In this document: piece after piece, positions 1-5,309 of the stretch
How positions within the stretch are numbered: the stretch's first letter is position 1
How the letters are laid out: each line of letters starts with the position of its first letter
DNA from: Thermoanaerobaculales bacterium
GTDB lineage: Bacteria > Acidobacteriota > Thermoanaerobaculia > Thermoanaerobaculales > Sulfomarinibacteraceae
Direction: 5' to 3'
DNA length: 6,067 nt
Assembly: GCA_029932545.1 (NCBI GenBank)
Contig: JAOZPW010000066.1
Span: 9,104-15,170 of the forward strand
Notes under the pieces: model-generated
The model's database searches: none
What the model was told of the DNA's origin: nothing
Seen by the model: only the letters and a program-made list of their open reading frames with translations
Position numbers and translations under genes: made by a program

Positions 1-1540
1 TGACGCCCAGATTGGCACCGATCAGGGAACCATCCATCACGTAAAGCCCTGGATGACCGAAGACCTCTCCTGATGAATCAACGACGCCCGAGTCGACATC
101 AGCCGCGATCGCACAACCACCAAGGATATGAGCCGTCGTCGAAGTATCCAAAAGGACCTCATTGAGGCCACTCTGAGGCTCAGCCTTCAATTCCTCCGCC
201 ATTTCATACGCCACCTCGTTGGCAATCGGAATATAGGATGGGATTCCGGGCTGATTGGGGTCAGGATGCGAGGTGATGGCCTTGCTGAAGGGCCAGAGCA
301 ACTGACGCCGCCGAACCAGGCGCGTATGGTTGTCGACCGTCTGCATTACCAAGAGAATCGTCGACCGGGCGGCCTTGCCGAACGGCCAGGTCACCCTCAG
401 GAAACGAAGCGGATGCCGGAAAATCTGTGCGACCCACCTCAGGGCACGGGGAATGCTGCCCCCGCCCTTGGTCATGATCGTACCCAACAACAGCATGACG
501 TCCGAACCCGGTGGGAACCGGACCGGTTCCATGTGCGTCACTTCGTCCATCTCGGCCTTCGATGTGATCGCCACCCCTTCCCACAGATCATTCCGACTGT
601 AGGACGTAATGCCCAGCATCACCTCTGAGTTGGTCCGCACCACGTTTCCAAGCTGATCTGAGACATTCTTGAGATTGCCGGCTTCCCGACATTTCATCAA
701 CAAGGAGACCGTTCCCAAAACCCCTGCCGAGAGTACTACCTTGGCCGCCGTGAATTGCCCCTTCTCTCTGAAGAACCGCCTTGTGGAGCTTTTCCATTTT
801 ATCCTGTAACCGCCGCCCTCCAAGGGTTCCACGCAGTGAACCAGGGTCTCCGGAATAACTGTTGCGCCCAACTTCTCGGCAAGATAGAGGTAATTCTTGT
901 CCAATGTGTTCTTGGCGCCCTTACGGCAGCCCACCATGCAGGCGCCACAGAAGGTGCACCCCGTACGGGCCGGTCCATTCCCTCCAAAATAGGGATCGGG
1001 AACCTCAACATCAGGTTCACCAAAGAAAACCCCAACGTCTGTCGGCGTGAAGGTATCCCCCCGTCCCCGTCGAACGGCCGCGTTCTTCAGCGCTTCGTCC
1101 GCCGGGCCAAACTGGGGATTTGGGGTCGTTCCCAGCATCCGCCTTGCCGTAGCGTAGTGGTCAGGCATGATCGAGCGCCAATCTTCGAGGTCCTTCCACT
1201 GAGGGTCATCCCAAACCGTATCCGGAGGTGCAAAGTGGGTATTGGCGTACAAGAGGCTGCCCCCTCCGACGCCGACTCCATGGAGAATCAAAACCTCTCG
1301 GAGCAGGTGCAGGCTCCACGCGCCATAACAGGAGGCCCAGGGAAACCAGAAGGACTTGGGGAGATTCCAATTGCTTCGGGGATAACTGTCTTCCGTCCAG
1401 CGTTTCCCCTTCTCGAGAACGGCCACCCGATAGCCTTTTTCCGAAAGCCGCAGAGCGGCAACCGAACCGCCGAAACCCGAACCAACGATGATGACGTCGT
1501 AATCGAAATGCTGAGACTGATCGTGAGCATGACTGTCCAT
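1..1540 (-). CDS. GMC / cholesterol-oxidase-like FAD oxidoreductase (C-terminus cut by left edge)
   Basis: The reverse strand is open for 513 codons from the ATG at 1540-1538 to the left edge. An in-frame TAG lies four codons before the ATG, so this is the earliest possible start. Residues 20-25 (GSGFGG) form the FAD-binding Rossmann motif, with E43 in the place expected to bind the ribose. A second glycine-rich stretch, HGVGVGGGSLLYAN, is at 87-100. Cysteines 195, 198, 201 and 205 (CTFCGACMVGC) are followed by RKGAKNTL, a signature of bacterial cholesterol-oxidase-like GMC proteins. Near the cut end come TTAHILGGC and GLYVMDGSLIGANLGV; relatives continue with NPSLTITALAE, so a few tens of residues are missing. 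Family members oxidise sterols or other alcohols and pass electrons to oxygen or another acceptor; the substrate here is unknown. There is no signal peptide, so it is probably cytoplasmic. It is divergent from the thioredoxin-like gene. The family is certain, the substrate is not. Confidence 0.95.
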   Translation of the reverse strand, partial: MDSHAHDQSQHFDYDVIIVGSGFGGSVAALRLSEKGYRVAVLEKGKRWTEDSYPRSNWNLPKSFWFPWASCYGAWSLHLLREVLILHGVGVGGGSLLYANTHFAPPDTVWDDPQWKDLEDWRSIMPDHYATARRMLGTTPNPQFGPADEALKNAAVRRGRGDTFTPTDVGVFFGEPDVEVPDPYFGGNGPARTGCTFCGACMVGCRKGAKNTLDKNYLYLAEKLGATVIPETLVHCVEPLEGGGYRIKWKSSTRRFFREKGQFTAAKVVLSAGVLGTVSLLMKCREAGNLKNVSDQLGNVVRTNSEVMLGITSYSRNDLWEGVAITSKAEMDEVTHMEPVRFPPGSDVMLLLGTIMTKGGGSIPRALRWVAQIFRHPLRFLRVTWPFGKAARSTILLVMQTVDNHTRLVRRRQLLWPFSKAITSHPDPNQPGIPSYIPIANEVAYEMAEELKAEPQSGLNEVLLDTSTTAHILGGCAIAADVDSGVVDSSGEVFGHPGLYVMDGSLIGANLGV

Positions 1541-1546
1541 AGCTTG

Positions 1547-1575
1547 AGTCTAGCGTGATTGCCGTGCTGCGGCAA
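1547..1575 (-). promoter_or_regulatory. Promoter candidate for the GMC oxidoreductase gene
   Basis: On the reverse strand TTGCCG (1575-1570, 4 of 6 matches to TTGACA) is followed after exactly 17 bases by TAGACT (1552-1547), which fits the TANNNT form of a -10 box. Only six bases separate this box from the ATG at 1540. Transcription would therefore begin at or next to the start codon and give a leaderless mRNA, which agrees with the lack of a Shine-Dalgarno sequence. This is inferred from sequence only. Confidence 0.5.
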
Positions 1576-1617
1576 ATAGTCAGGACTCAGAGCCGGGACA
1601 CCAGGAATTCGTAAGGA

Positions 1618-1647
1618 TCGCCACAGTCCCAAACAACCCGCTATACT
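1618..1647 (+). promoter_or_regulatory. Promoter candidate for the thioredoxin-like / M23 operon
   Basis: TATACT (1642-1647) differs from the -10 consensus at one base and ends seven bases before the ATG at 1655. A weak -35 candidate, TCGCCA (1618-1623, 4 of 6), lies 18 bases upstream of it. No purine-rich ribosome binding site lies between the box and the ATG. A leaderless transcript is the simplest reading. The -10 box is convincing, the -35 box is not. Confidence 0.45.
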
Positions 1648-1654
1648 CCCCGCC

Positions 1655-2116
1655 ATGAGGATCCTTGCTCCCCTCGCTGCCTTGTGTCTCATCATGGCAG
1701 TATCGGTCGTTTCGTTTGCACAACCGGCGCCTCCACCGACATTAGTTCAGGCCGACGGGACGCATGTCGAATGGAAAGAATGGCTCACCGAGCATGGCAC
1801 AACGGCCGTTGTGATCTGGGGTTCCTGGCTTCCGGAGGACCAGCAGGATATCAAGCGACTTGCCAAAATTCGCAGAACGGCTAAGGCCAAGGGATTGAGT
1901 TTTGTCGTCATCGCTATTCAGGAGCCGATTGAAGCCAGCCGCGAGGTTCTGGGTTCGAGTGGCCTCCCTTGGCTGCACGACCGACACGGCGGCATGCTCA
2001 AACATCTCCTGGTCTACCAGGTTCCGGCCTTGGCAGTAATTGACAATGACGGCACGGTCCTGGGTCGCCTTGAGGTCGATTCTGGGGCACTGACCCGTTG
2101 GAGCGGTTCGAATTGA
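1655..2116 (+). CDS. Exported thioredoxin-fold (TlpA/ResA-like) protein lacking the CxxC cysteines
   Basis: This is a 153-residue protein. Residues 1-22 form a signal peptide (MRIL, a hydrophobic core, then SFA before Q23 as a type I cleavage site), so the mature protein should be periplasmic. The Cys at 11 lies inside the signal core and is preceded by Leu, so it is not a convincing lipobox. The mature part has the TlpA-like order: strand AVVIWGSW (51-58), helix LPEDQQDIKRLAKI, strand LSFVVIAIQ (81-89), WLHDRHGGMLKHLLVYQVPALAVID (106-130) with the cis-proline position at P124, and a final GTVLGRLEV strand. The redox motif expected after W58 is LPED (59-62), so both cysteines are replaced and the mature protein has no cysteine at all. 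A thiol-disulfide role is therefore unlikely; a binding or chaperone role is an inference. The gene is translationally coupled to the M23 peptidase gene. The fold is assigned by motif, at moderate-to-good certainty. Confidence 0.85.
   Translation: MRILAPLAALCLIMAVSVVSFAQPAPPPTLVQADGTHVEWKEWLTEHGTTAVVIWGSWLPEDQQDIKRLAKIRRTAKAKGLSFVVIAIQEPIEASREVLGSSGLPWLHDRHGGMLKHLLVYQVPALAVIDNDGTVLGRLEVDSGALTRWSGSN
2100..2103 (+). promoter_or_regulatory. Ribosome binding site (GGAG) that decides the M23 start
   Basis: GGAG lies inside the last codons of the thioredoxin-like gene, nine bases before the TTG at 2113. It supports that TTG rather than the TTG at 2098, which has no good site at a normal distance. 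The TTG at 2113 overlaps the upstream TGA stop (2114-2116) as TTGA, a typical arrangement for translational coupling. Confidence 0.5.
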
Positions 2117-3339
2117 AACGCAAAGGTCTGTTAGGAGTTGCTGGGCTGTTCGCCGCTGTCTTGGTCGTCCTTTGGATGACCCGGCCGCCCGGCGGCGATC
2201 CCGTACCGGTTCGGGAGCTGATAGCGGTAGTCCCCCTCGAGGCCTTCCATGCAACCGTAACGACAACCGTGGTCTCCGGCGATACGCTGGAGAGCGTGGC
2301 TCGCCGACTGGCAGGCAAGGACTGGCCGCGGTGGCGTACCGCACTCGTTGAGCAAATCGACCCCCGATCCCTCCTGCCCGGCACCCTCTTTTCCGGCCGC
2401 ATGAGTCCTTCCGATCACCTCGAGAGCCTGGTGGTCAAACTGGATATTCGGAGCGAGGTCCATCTTGAAGACCAGGGCGCCACGATTCTCGCGGCCACGA
2501 TTGAACGCCCCATCCACTCGGAAATCGTGCGATTCGACGGCGTCATCGAAAGCTCACTTTTTGGTGCAATCAATTCGATCGGCGCCAGACCTGAGCTCGC
2601 CGTCCGTATGGCTGACATCTTTCAGTGGGACATCGACTTTCTCCGGGACATCCGAAAGGGTGATCAATTCGTCGCGTTGGTCGAAGAGCGCAGCGTCGAC
2701 GGGGAGTTTTTCGGCTATGGGACCCTGTACGCGGCCCGTTTCACCAATGCCGGGAAGGAACTCAACACCTTCGCCTACGCCGATACCGATGGAATCGTCG
2801 GCTACTACGACCTTGAGGGAGCACCGGTAAAGAAGCAGTTCTTGCGGTCCCCCCTCAAATTCAGCCGGATCACCTCCCGTTTCAGTCTCAACCGTTTTCA
2901 TCCCGTCCACAAGAAGAGAATGCCGCACTATGGAGTCGACTACGGCGCCCCCATCGGCACACCTGCTCATGCCACCGCCACAGGAACCGTCACGTTCGTC
3001 GGTCGCAACGGAGGAGCGGGCAACATGGTCAGGCTTCGGCATTCCAACGGTTACGAATCCAACTATCTCCACCTCAGTCGGTTTGCAAAAGGAATCCGAA
3101 AAGGCGCCCGAGTCTCTCAGGGACAGGTGGTCGGGTATGTGGGCTCCACCGGATGGTCGACCGGTCCCCACCTCGACTACCGTGTCAAGAAGAACGGCCA
3201 GTGGATTAATCCCCTGCTCATCAGCTCCCCACCCGCAGACCCGTTGCCCGACGATTTGCTACAGCGGTACCTCGCTCATGCCCTCGCCCTGCTCGAGGTG
3301 ATCGAAGGCCGGGAACCACCCTCGGGCGCACGGTGTTAA
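2113..3339 (+). CDS. Membrane-anchored M23 (MepM-like) peptidoglycan endopeptidase
   Basis: This is a 408-residue protein read from the TTG at 2113; a TTG at 2098 would add five residues. Residues 2-4 (KRK) and a hydrophobic segment at about 5-22 form a signal anchor, which puts the rest in the periplasm. SGDTLESVARRL (55-66) looks like a degenerate LysM/OapA-type module. A linker domain (about 100-240) resembles that of E. coli MepM, including GIVGYYDLEGAPVKKQFLRSP before the catalytic part. The M23 domain (about 245-375) has HYGVD (H272, D276), NYLHL (H320) and TGPHLDY (H353, D355). In the family, zinc is held by the first His, the Asp and the second His of an HxH motif; here that second His is Asp355. 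Family members cut peptide cross-links to allow wall growth. The Asp may still bind zinc, or the protein may be a LytM-type activator without activity. It forms an operon with the thioredoxin-like gene. Confidence 0.93.
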   Translation: MKRKGLLGVAGLFAAVLVVLWMTRPPGGDPVPVRELIAVVPLEAFHATVTTTVVSGDTLESVARRLAGKDWPRWRTALVEQIDPRSLLPGTLFSGRMSPSDHLESLVVKLDIRSEVHLEDQGATILAATIERPIHSEIVRFDGVIESSLFGAINSIGARPELAVRMADIFQWDIDFLRDIRKGDQFVALVEERSVDGEFFGYGTLYAARFTNAGKELNTFAYADTDGIVGYYDLEGAPVKKQFLRSPLKFSRITSRFSLNRFHPVHKKRMPHYGVDYGAPIGTPAHATATGTVTFVGRNGGAGNMVRLRHSNGYESNYLHLSRFAKGIRKGARVSQGQVVGYVGSTGWSTGPHLDYRVKKNGQWINPLLISSPPADPLPDDLLQRYLAHALALLEVIEGREPPSGARC

Positions 3340-3383
3340 GAACAGTTCCGGGTGCATCCGAGGGCGGAGCAATACCGTGTGTC

Positions 3384-3407
3384 GGAGGGATCAGGGATAA
3401 TCCCTCC
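3384..3407 (+). promoter_or_regulatory. 8-bp hairpin upstream of the XdhC-family gene
   Basis: GGAGGGAT (3384-3391) pairs perfectly with ATCCCTCC (3400-3407) around an eight-base loop. It lies in the short gap between the M23 stop and the XdhC start and is not followed by a T-run, so it is a poor Rho-independent terminator. A -10-like GATAAT (3396-3401) overlaps the loop and 3' arm, so it could instead be a small operator or mRNA leader structure. The role is unknown. Confidence 0.3.
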
Positions 3408-3408
3408 T

Positions 3409-3413
3409 GGGAG
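3409..3413 (+). promoter_or_regulatory. Ribosome binding site (GGGAG) of the XdhC-family gene
   Basis: GGGAG lies two bases before the ATG at 3416 and five bases before the ATG at 3419. The second spacing is normal and the first is too short, which favours 3419 as the start. With the M23 gene this is one of only two genes here with a recognisable Shine-Dalgarno sequence at a workable distance. Confidence 0.55.
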
Positions 3414-3418
3414 TCATG

Positions 3419-4399
3419 ATGCAACGATCAAACCACTGGGCTCTCGCCGTTCAATCCCTCAAAAGCAATCAACCCGCTGTCCTGGTCATCGTCGTCGATC
3501 ACCAAGGATCAGTCCCGGGCAAGACCGGCGCCCTGATGGTCGTCAACCCGGACCGGGTCGAAGGCACCGTTGGCGGCGGCCTGGTCGAACATCAACTGAT
3601 TGAGCTGGGCCGGCAGAATCCAGAGGTCCAGTTATTTCCCTTCGGCCATGATGGCGAAGGATCGGACTCGATCTGCTCGGGCTACCAGACCTTCGCCATC
3701 CTCCCCCTCTATCAGAAGCACCTCGAGGCACTCGAAACTCTCTCCGCAATGGAGGCCGAAGGGCGAACCGGCACCCTGACTCTGGACAGGGACGGTCCGT
3801 CAATCGAGTCCTCCGTCATCCGGGAAAATTGCTTTACAGGCGGAGACGATAACTGGTCCTTCGTGACGCCGATCGGCCCGCTGGACTCCCTGACGATTGT
3901 CGGAGGCGGCCATGTCGCCCTGGCCCTTTCTCGAGTGATGGCAACCCTCCCCTTCCGAATCGCCGTACTGGACGACCGGCGCGATCTTCCGACCCTCGAG
4001 AACAACATCTGGGCCCACTCCACACAGCAGATCCGATGGGATGAAGTCGAGCAAATTGTTCCCGAGGGAGACCACTCGTGGGCCGTCATCATGACTCGAG
4101 GCCACGCCCACGACACCGCAGCTCTCAAGCGCCTGCTGCCACTCAAACTCCGTTATCTCGGCATGATGGGCAGTGCCTCCAAGGTTCGTCAGGTGTTCAA
4201 TGAACTCCTCAGCGAAGATATCTCCTCCGCAGACCTCGACCGAGTTCACGCCCCGATCGGCGTACCCATCGCGTCTCATACGCCAGAGGAAATTGCCATC
4301 TCCGTCGCCGCCGAGATCATCAAGGTTAGAAACACAAAGACAAATGAAACGCAAAGTCGCCAAGGGGCCGCACTGGGCTCTTGGCGTCTTGGCGATTAA
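3419..4399 (+). CDS. XdhC/CoxI-family molybdoenzyme maturation protein
   Basis: This is a 326-residue protein; a second ATG three bases upstream (3416) is the alternative start. The N-terminal XdhC/CoxI domain shows GSVPGKTGALMVV (about 30-42), GTVGGGLVEHQ (49-59) and a cysteine at 86 in ICSG, where many relatives have CGG. The C-terminal Rossmann domain starts with LTIVGGGHVALALS (158-171), followed by VLDDRRD, TRGHAHD, YLGMMGSASKVRQVF and IGVPIASHTPEEIAISVAAEII, all typical of XdhC_C. Members bind molybdenum cofactor and help its sulfuration and insertion into xanthine-dehydrogenase-type hydroxylases in the cytoplasm. No hydroxylase gene is next to it, so the client enzyme is unknown. The normal family end is near R304; the last 22 residues are read from an inverted repeat (see the repeat at 4347-4406) and look like an accidental extension. 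Family certainty is high. Confidence 0.95.
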   Translation: MQRSNHWALAVQSLKSNQPAVLVIVVDHQGSVPGKTGALMVVNPDRVEGTVGGGLVEHQLIELGRQNPEVQLFPFGHDGEGSDSICSGYQTFAILPLYQKHLEALETLSAMEAEGRTGTLTLDRDGPSIESSVIRENCFTGGDDNWSFVTPIGPLDSLTIVGGGHVALALSRVMATLPFRIAVLDDRRDLPTLENNIWAHSTQQIRWDEVEQIVPEGDHSWAVIMTRGHAHDTAALKRLLPLKLRYLGMMGSASKVRQVFNELLSEDISSADLDRVHAPIGVPIASHTPEEIAISVAAEIIKVRNTKTNETQSRQGAALGSWRLGD

Positions 4400-4406
4400 A
4401 TTTTTT
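4347..4406 (+). repeat. Imperfect inverted repeat / candidate terminator shared by convergent genes
   Basis: AAACGCAAAGTCGCCAAG (4347-4364) and CTTGGCGTCTTGGCGATT (4380-4397) match as an inverted repeat at 15 of 18 positions around a 15-base loop. AAATTTTTT follows, with six T at 4401-4406. Together they look like a Rho-independent terminator for the XdhC gene, lying across the 11-bp gap to the end of the convergent sirtuin gene. The CGCCAAG / CTTGGCG wording recalls dispersed intergenic repeats seen in several environmental bacteria; that comparison is from memory. The left arm and loop are inside the XdhC reading frame. Confidence 0.55.
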
Positions 4407-4410
4407 CCCC

Positions 4411-5157
4411 TCAGCTTTTCAGCGCCGCCCCTACTGCCTCAAAGAACTCATCCAGATCTTCATCGGCGAAAAAGCGATTGGGGCCCGGCATCAGTCCGAC
4501 CGGTCCCTTGTTGACAACGATCACAGGACATCGCGCCATTGCCGGCAAGGAAGCAACCGGATAAACCGTTAACGACGACCCCAACACCAGCAACAGATCG
4601 GCTTCCTCGACCTCAGCCACTGCCCGGTCCATCCCCCTGACTGCCTCACCGAAGAACACCACGTCCGGTTTGATCAGACCTTTGCAGTCCTTGCAAAAGG
4701 GTACGCTCTCCGTTTCAACCCTGGACCTCAGGGTCTCAAAGTTCCACTCCTGCCCGCATTGAAGACACCGTGACGTCCAATAGCCCCCGTGAACGGAGAT
4801 TATGTTTTCAGACCCGGCCCGCTGGTGGAGAAAATCAATATTCTGAGTCACCACGCAGTGAAGCTTCCCCTCACTTTCCCTCCGTGCGAGAAAACGATGG
4901 GTAGCTGTTGGTTCGATACTGTCGACAACCGAAAGAAAATCCCGGGTGAAATCATAAAACGGCTTGGGGTCGTGGAGAAAGGCGTCGATGTCAAACACCG
5001 TCTCCGGGTCGTAGCGGCGCGTGACATAAAGACCATTGGGACCACGAAAGTCCGGCACGCCTACGGCGGTCGAGATCCCCGCTCCGGTCAAGGCTACGAC
5101 CCGCTCGGCTGCCATCAGCATTTCGGCACACTCTTGGGGTGAGATCGTCCTTTGCAT
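4411..5157 (-). CDS. cobB: Sir2-family NAD-dependent protein deacetylase (sirtuin)
   Basis: This is a 248-residue protein, the usual length for a bacterial sirtuin without extra domains. It removes acyl groups from lysines using NAD+, giving nicotinamide and O-acetyl-ADP-ribose. Visible motifs are GAGISTAVGVPDFRG (25-39, NAD binding), TQNIDFLHQRAGS (104-116), catalytic H123 in VHGGYW, zinc cysteines C131/C134 and C155/C158, KPDVVFFGE (163-171), GSSLTVYPVASLP (193-205) and VVNKGP (214-219). All key residues are present, so it should be active in the cytoplasm. FRGPNGLY, TQNID-LHQRAGS and the short zinc module resemble the Thermotoga maritima Sir2 type. The gene is convergent with the XdhC gene and divergent from the amidohydrolase gene. 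Its start codon lies in one copy of a 25-bp tandem duplication; the ATG of the other copy (5182) is out of frame and quickly meets a stop, so 5157 is the correct start. Confidence 0.97.
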   Translation of the reverse strand: MQRTISPQECAEMLMAAERVVALTGAGISTAVGVPDFRGPNGLYVTRRYDPETVFDIDAFLHDPKPFYDFTRDFLSVVDSIEPTATHRFLARRESEGKLHCVVTQNIDFLHQRAGSENIISVHGGYWTSRCLQCGQEWNFETLRSRVETESVPFCKDCKGLIKPDVVFFGEAVRGMDRAVAEVEEADLLLVLGSSLTVYPVASLPAMARCPVIVVNKGPVGLMPGPNRFFADEDLDEFFEAVGAALKS

Positions 5158-5166
5158 CGCAGTCCA

Positions 5167-5197
5167 ATTATATCCTTTGCATCGCAGTCCAATTATA
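5167..5197 (-). promoter_or_regulatory. Duplicated -10 boxes (TATAAT) of the sirtuin gene
   Basis: Two perfect TATAAT boxes lie on the reverse strand at 5172-5167 and 5197-5192, one per 25-bp unit, each nine bases before an ATG. The inner one would start transcription at or just before the sirtuin ATG; a GGA six to eight bases upstream of the ATG is the only Shine-Dalgarno-like sequence. I see no convincing -35 at a normal distance for either box. TTGCATC (5177-5183) and GATGCAA (5198-5204) form a 7-bp inverted repeat around the outer box and could be an operator. Confidence 0.5.
5168..5182 (-). other. Possible five-codon upstream ORF (MQRI-stop) made by the duplication
   Basis: The ATG of the outer repeat copy reads ATG CAA AGG ATA TAA, so it copies the first three sirtuin residues and then stops 10 bases before the real start codon. 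If transcription begins at the outer -10 box, ribosomes could start here and terminate just upstream of the sirtuin ATG. Whether it is translated cannot be told from sequence. Confidence 0.3.
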
Positions 5198-5266
5198 GAT
5201 GCAACCGGAGTGCGGAAAGGAGAAGGTCAACAAAATGAAGTCTCAATGGCACGATGCGGGGCAGCG

Positions 5267-5296
5267 CCCGGCGCAGGCGGAATCGCCGGCGCCGGG
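5267..5296. promoter_or_regulatory. Near-perfect 30-bp palindrome upstream of the amidohydrolase gene
   Basis: CCCGGCGC (5267-5274) pairs with GCGCCGGG (5289-5296). After one A/G mismatch, GGCG (5276-5279) pairs with CGCC (5284-5287) around a four-base centre. This gives 12 paired positions out of 13. It ends one base before the TAGAAT box at 5298, so it fills the -35/spacer region of that promoter. A repressor or activator site is the most natural reading; a terminator is unlikely, as no T-run follows on either side. Confidence 0.5.
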
Positions 5297-5297
5297 T

Positions 5298-5303
5298 TAG
5301 AAT
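5298..5303 (+). promoter_or_regulatory. -10 box (TAGAAT) of the amidohydrolase gene
   Basis: TAGAAT matches the -10 consensus at five of six bases and ends six bases before the ATG at 5310. No Shine-Dalgarno sequence fits in the gap and no -35 box is recognisable at 16-19 bases, where the palindrome lies. A leaderless transcript, possibly activator-dependent or repressed through the palindrome, is inferred. Confidence 0.45.
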
Positions 5304-5309
5304 GAAATC

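Larger units (their letters stand above)
5148..5197. repeat. Perfect 25-bp tandem duplication over the sirtuin start and -10 box
   Basis: Positions 5148-5172 and 5173-5197 are identical over all 25 bases and directly adjacent. Read on the reverse strand each unit contains TATAAT, nine bases, then ATGCAAAGGA. The copy nearer the gene supplies the real start codon and the outer copy is an extra -10/ATG module. The exact identity suggests a recent event. The unit length is not a multiple of three. Confidence 0.95.

Noticed and set aside
128..628. 166-codon plus-strand open frame
   Set aside because: It lies wholly opposite the GMC gene, is rich in Arg/His/Gln as expected for a shadow frame, and has no motif.
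755..1558. 267-codon plus-strand open frame opposite the GMC gene
   Set aside because: It is antisense to a frame with clear FAD, cysteine-cluster and C-terminal GMC motifs, and its own translation has no recognisable domain.
2098..2112. TTG at 2098 as the M23 start
   Set aside because: It has no ribosome binding site at a normal distance, while the TTG at 2113 has GGAG nine bases before it, overlaps the upstream stop as TTGA and gives a clean MKRK signal-anchor start.
1742..2402. Overlapping minus-strand open frames (200 and 134 codons)
   Set aside because: They are antisense to the thioredoxin-like and M23 genes; low-complexity Arg/Pro-rich translations with no domain.
2554..3171. 205-codon minus-strand open frame
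   Set aside because: It is antisense to the conserved M23 catalytic domain and has no family features.
3800..4363. 187-codon minus-strand open frame
   Set aside because: It is antisense to the XdhC Rossmann domain; no recognisable motifs.
4822..4824. Gly-to-Phe change in the sirtuin TQNIDGLH motif
   Set aside because: This position varies in the family (Arg in the Thermotoga maritima protein), so it is not evidence of altered function.
5148..5197. CRISPR-like repeat
   Set aside because: There are only two units and they are directly adjacent with no spacer, so this is a simple tandem duplication.
5225..5230. TTGACC on the minus strand as the -35 of the sirtuin gene
   Set aside because: It lies 27 bases from the outer TATAAT, too far for a normal promoter, and no -10 box is found 16-18 bases downstream of it.
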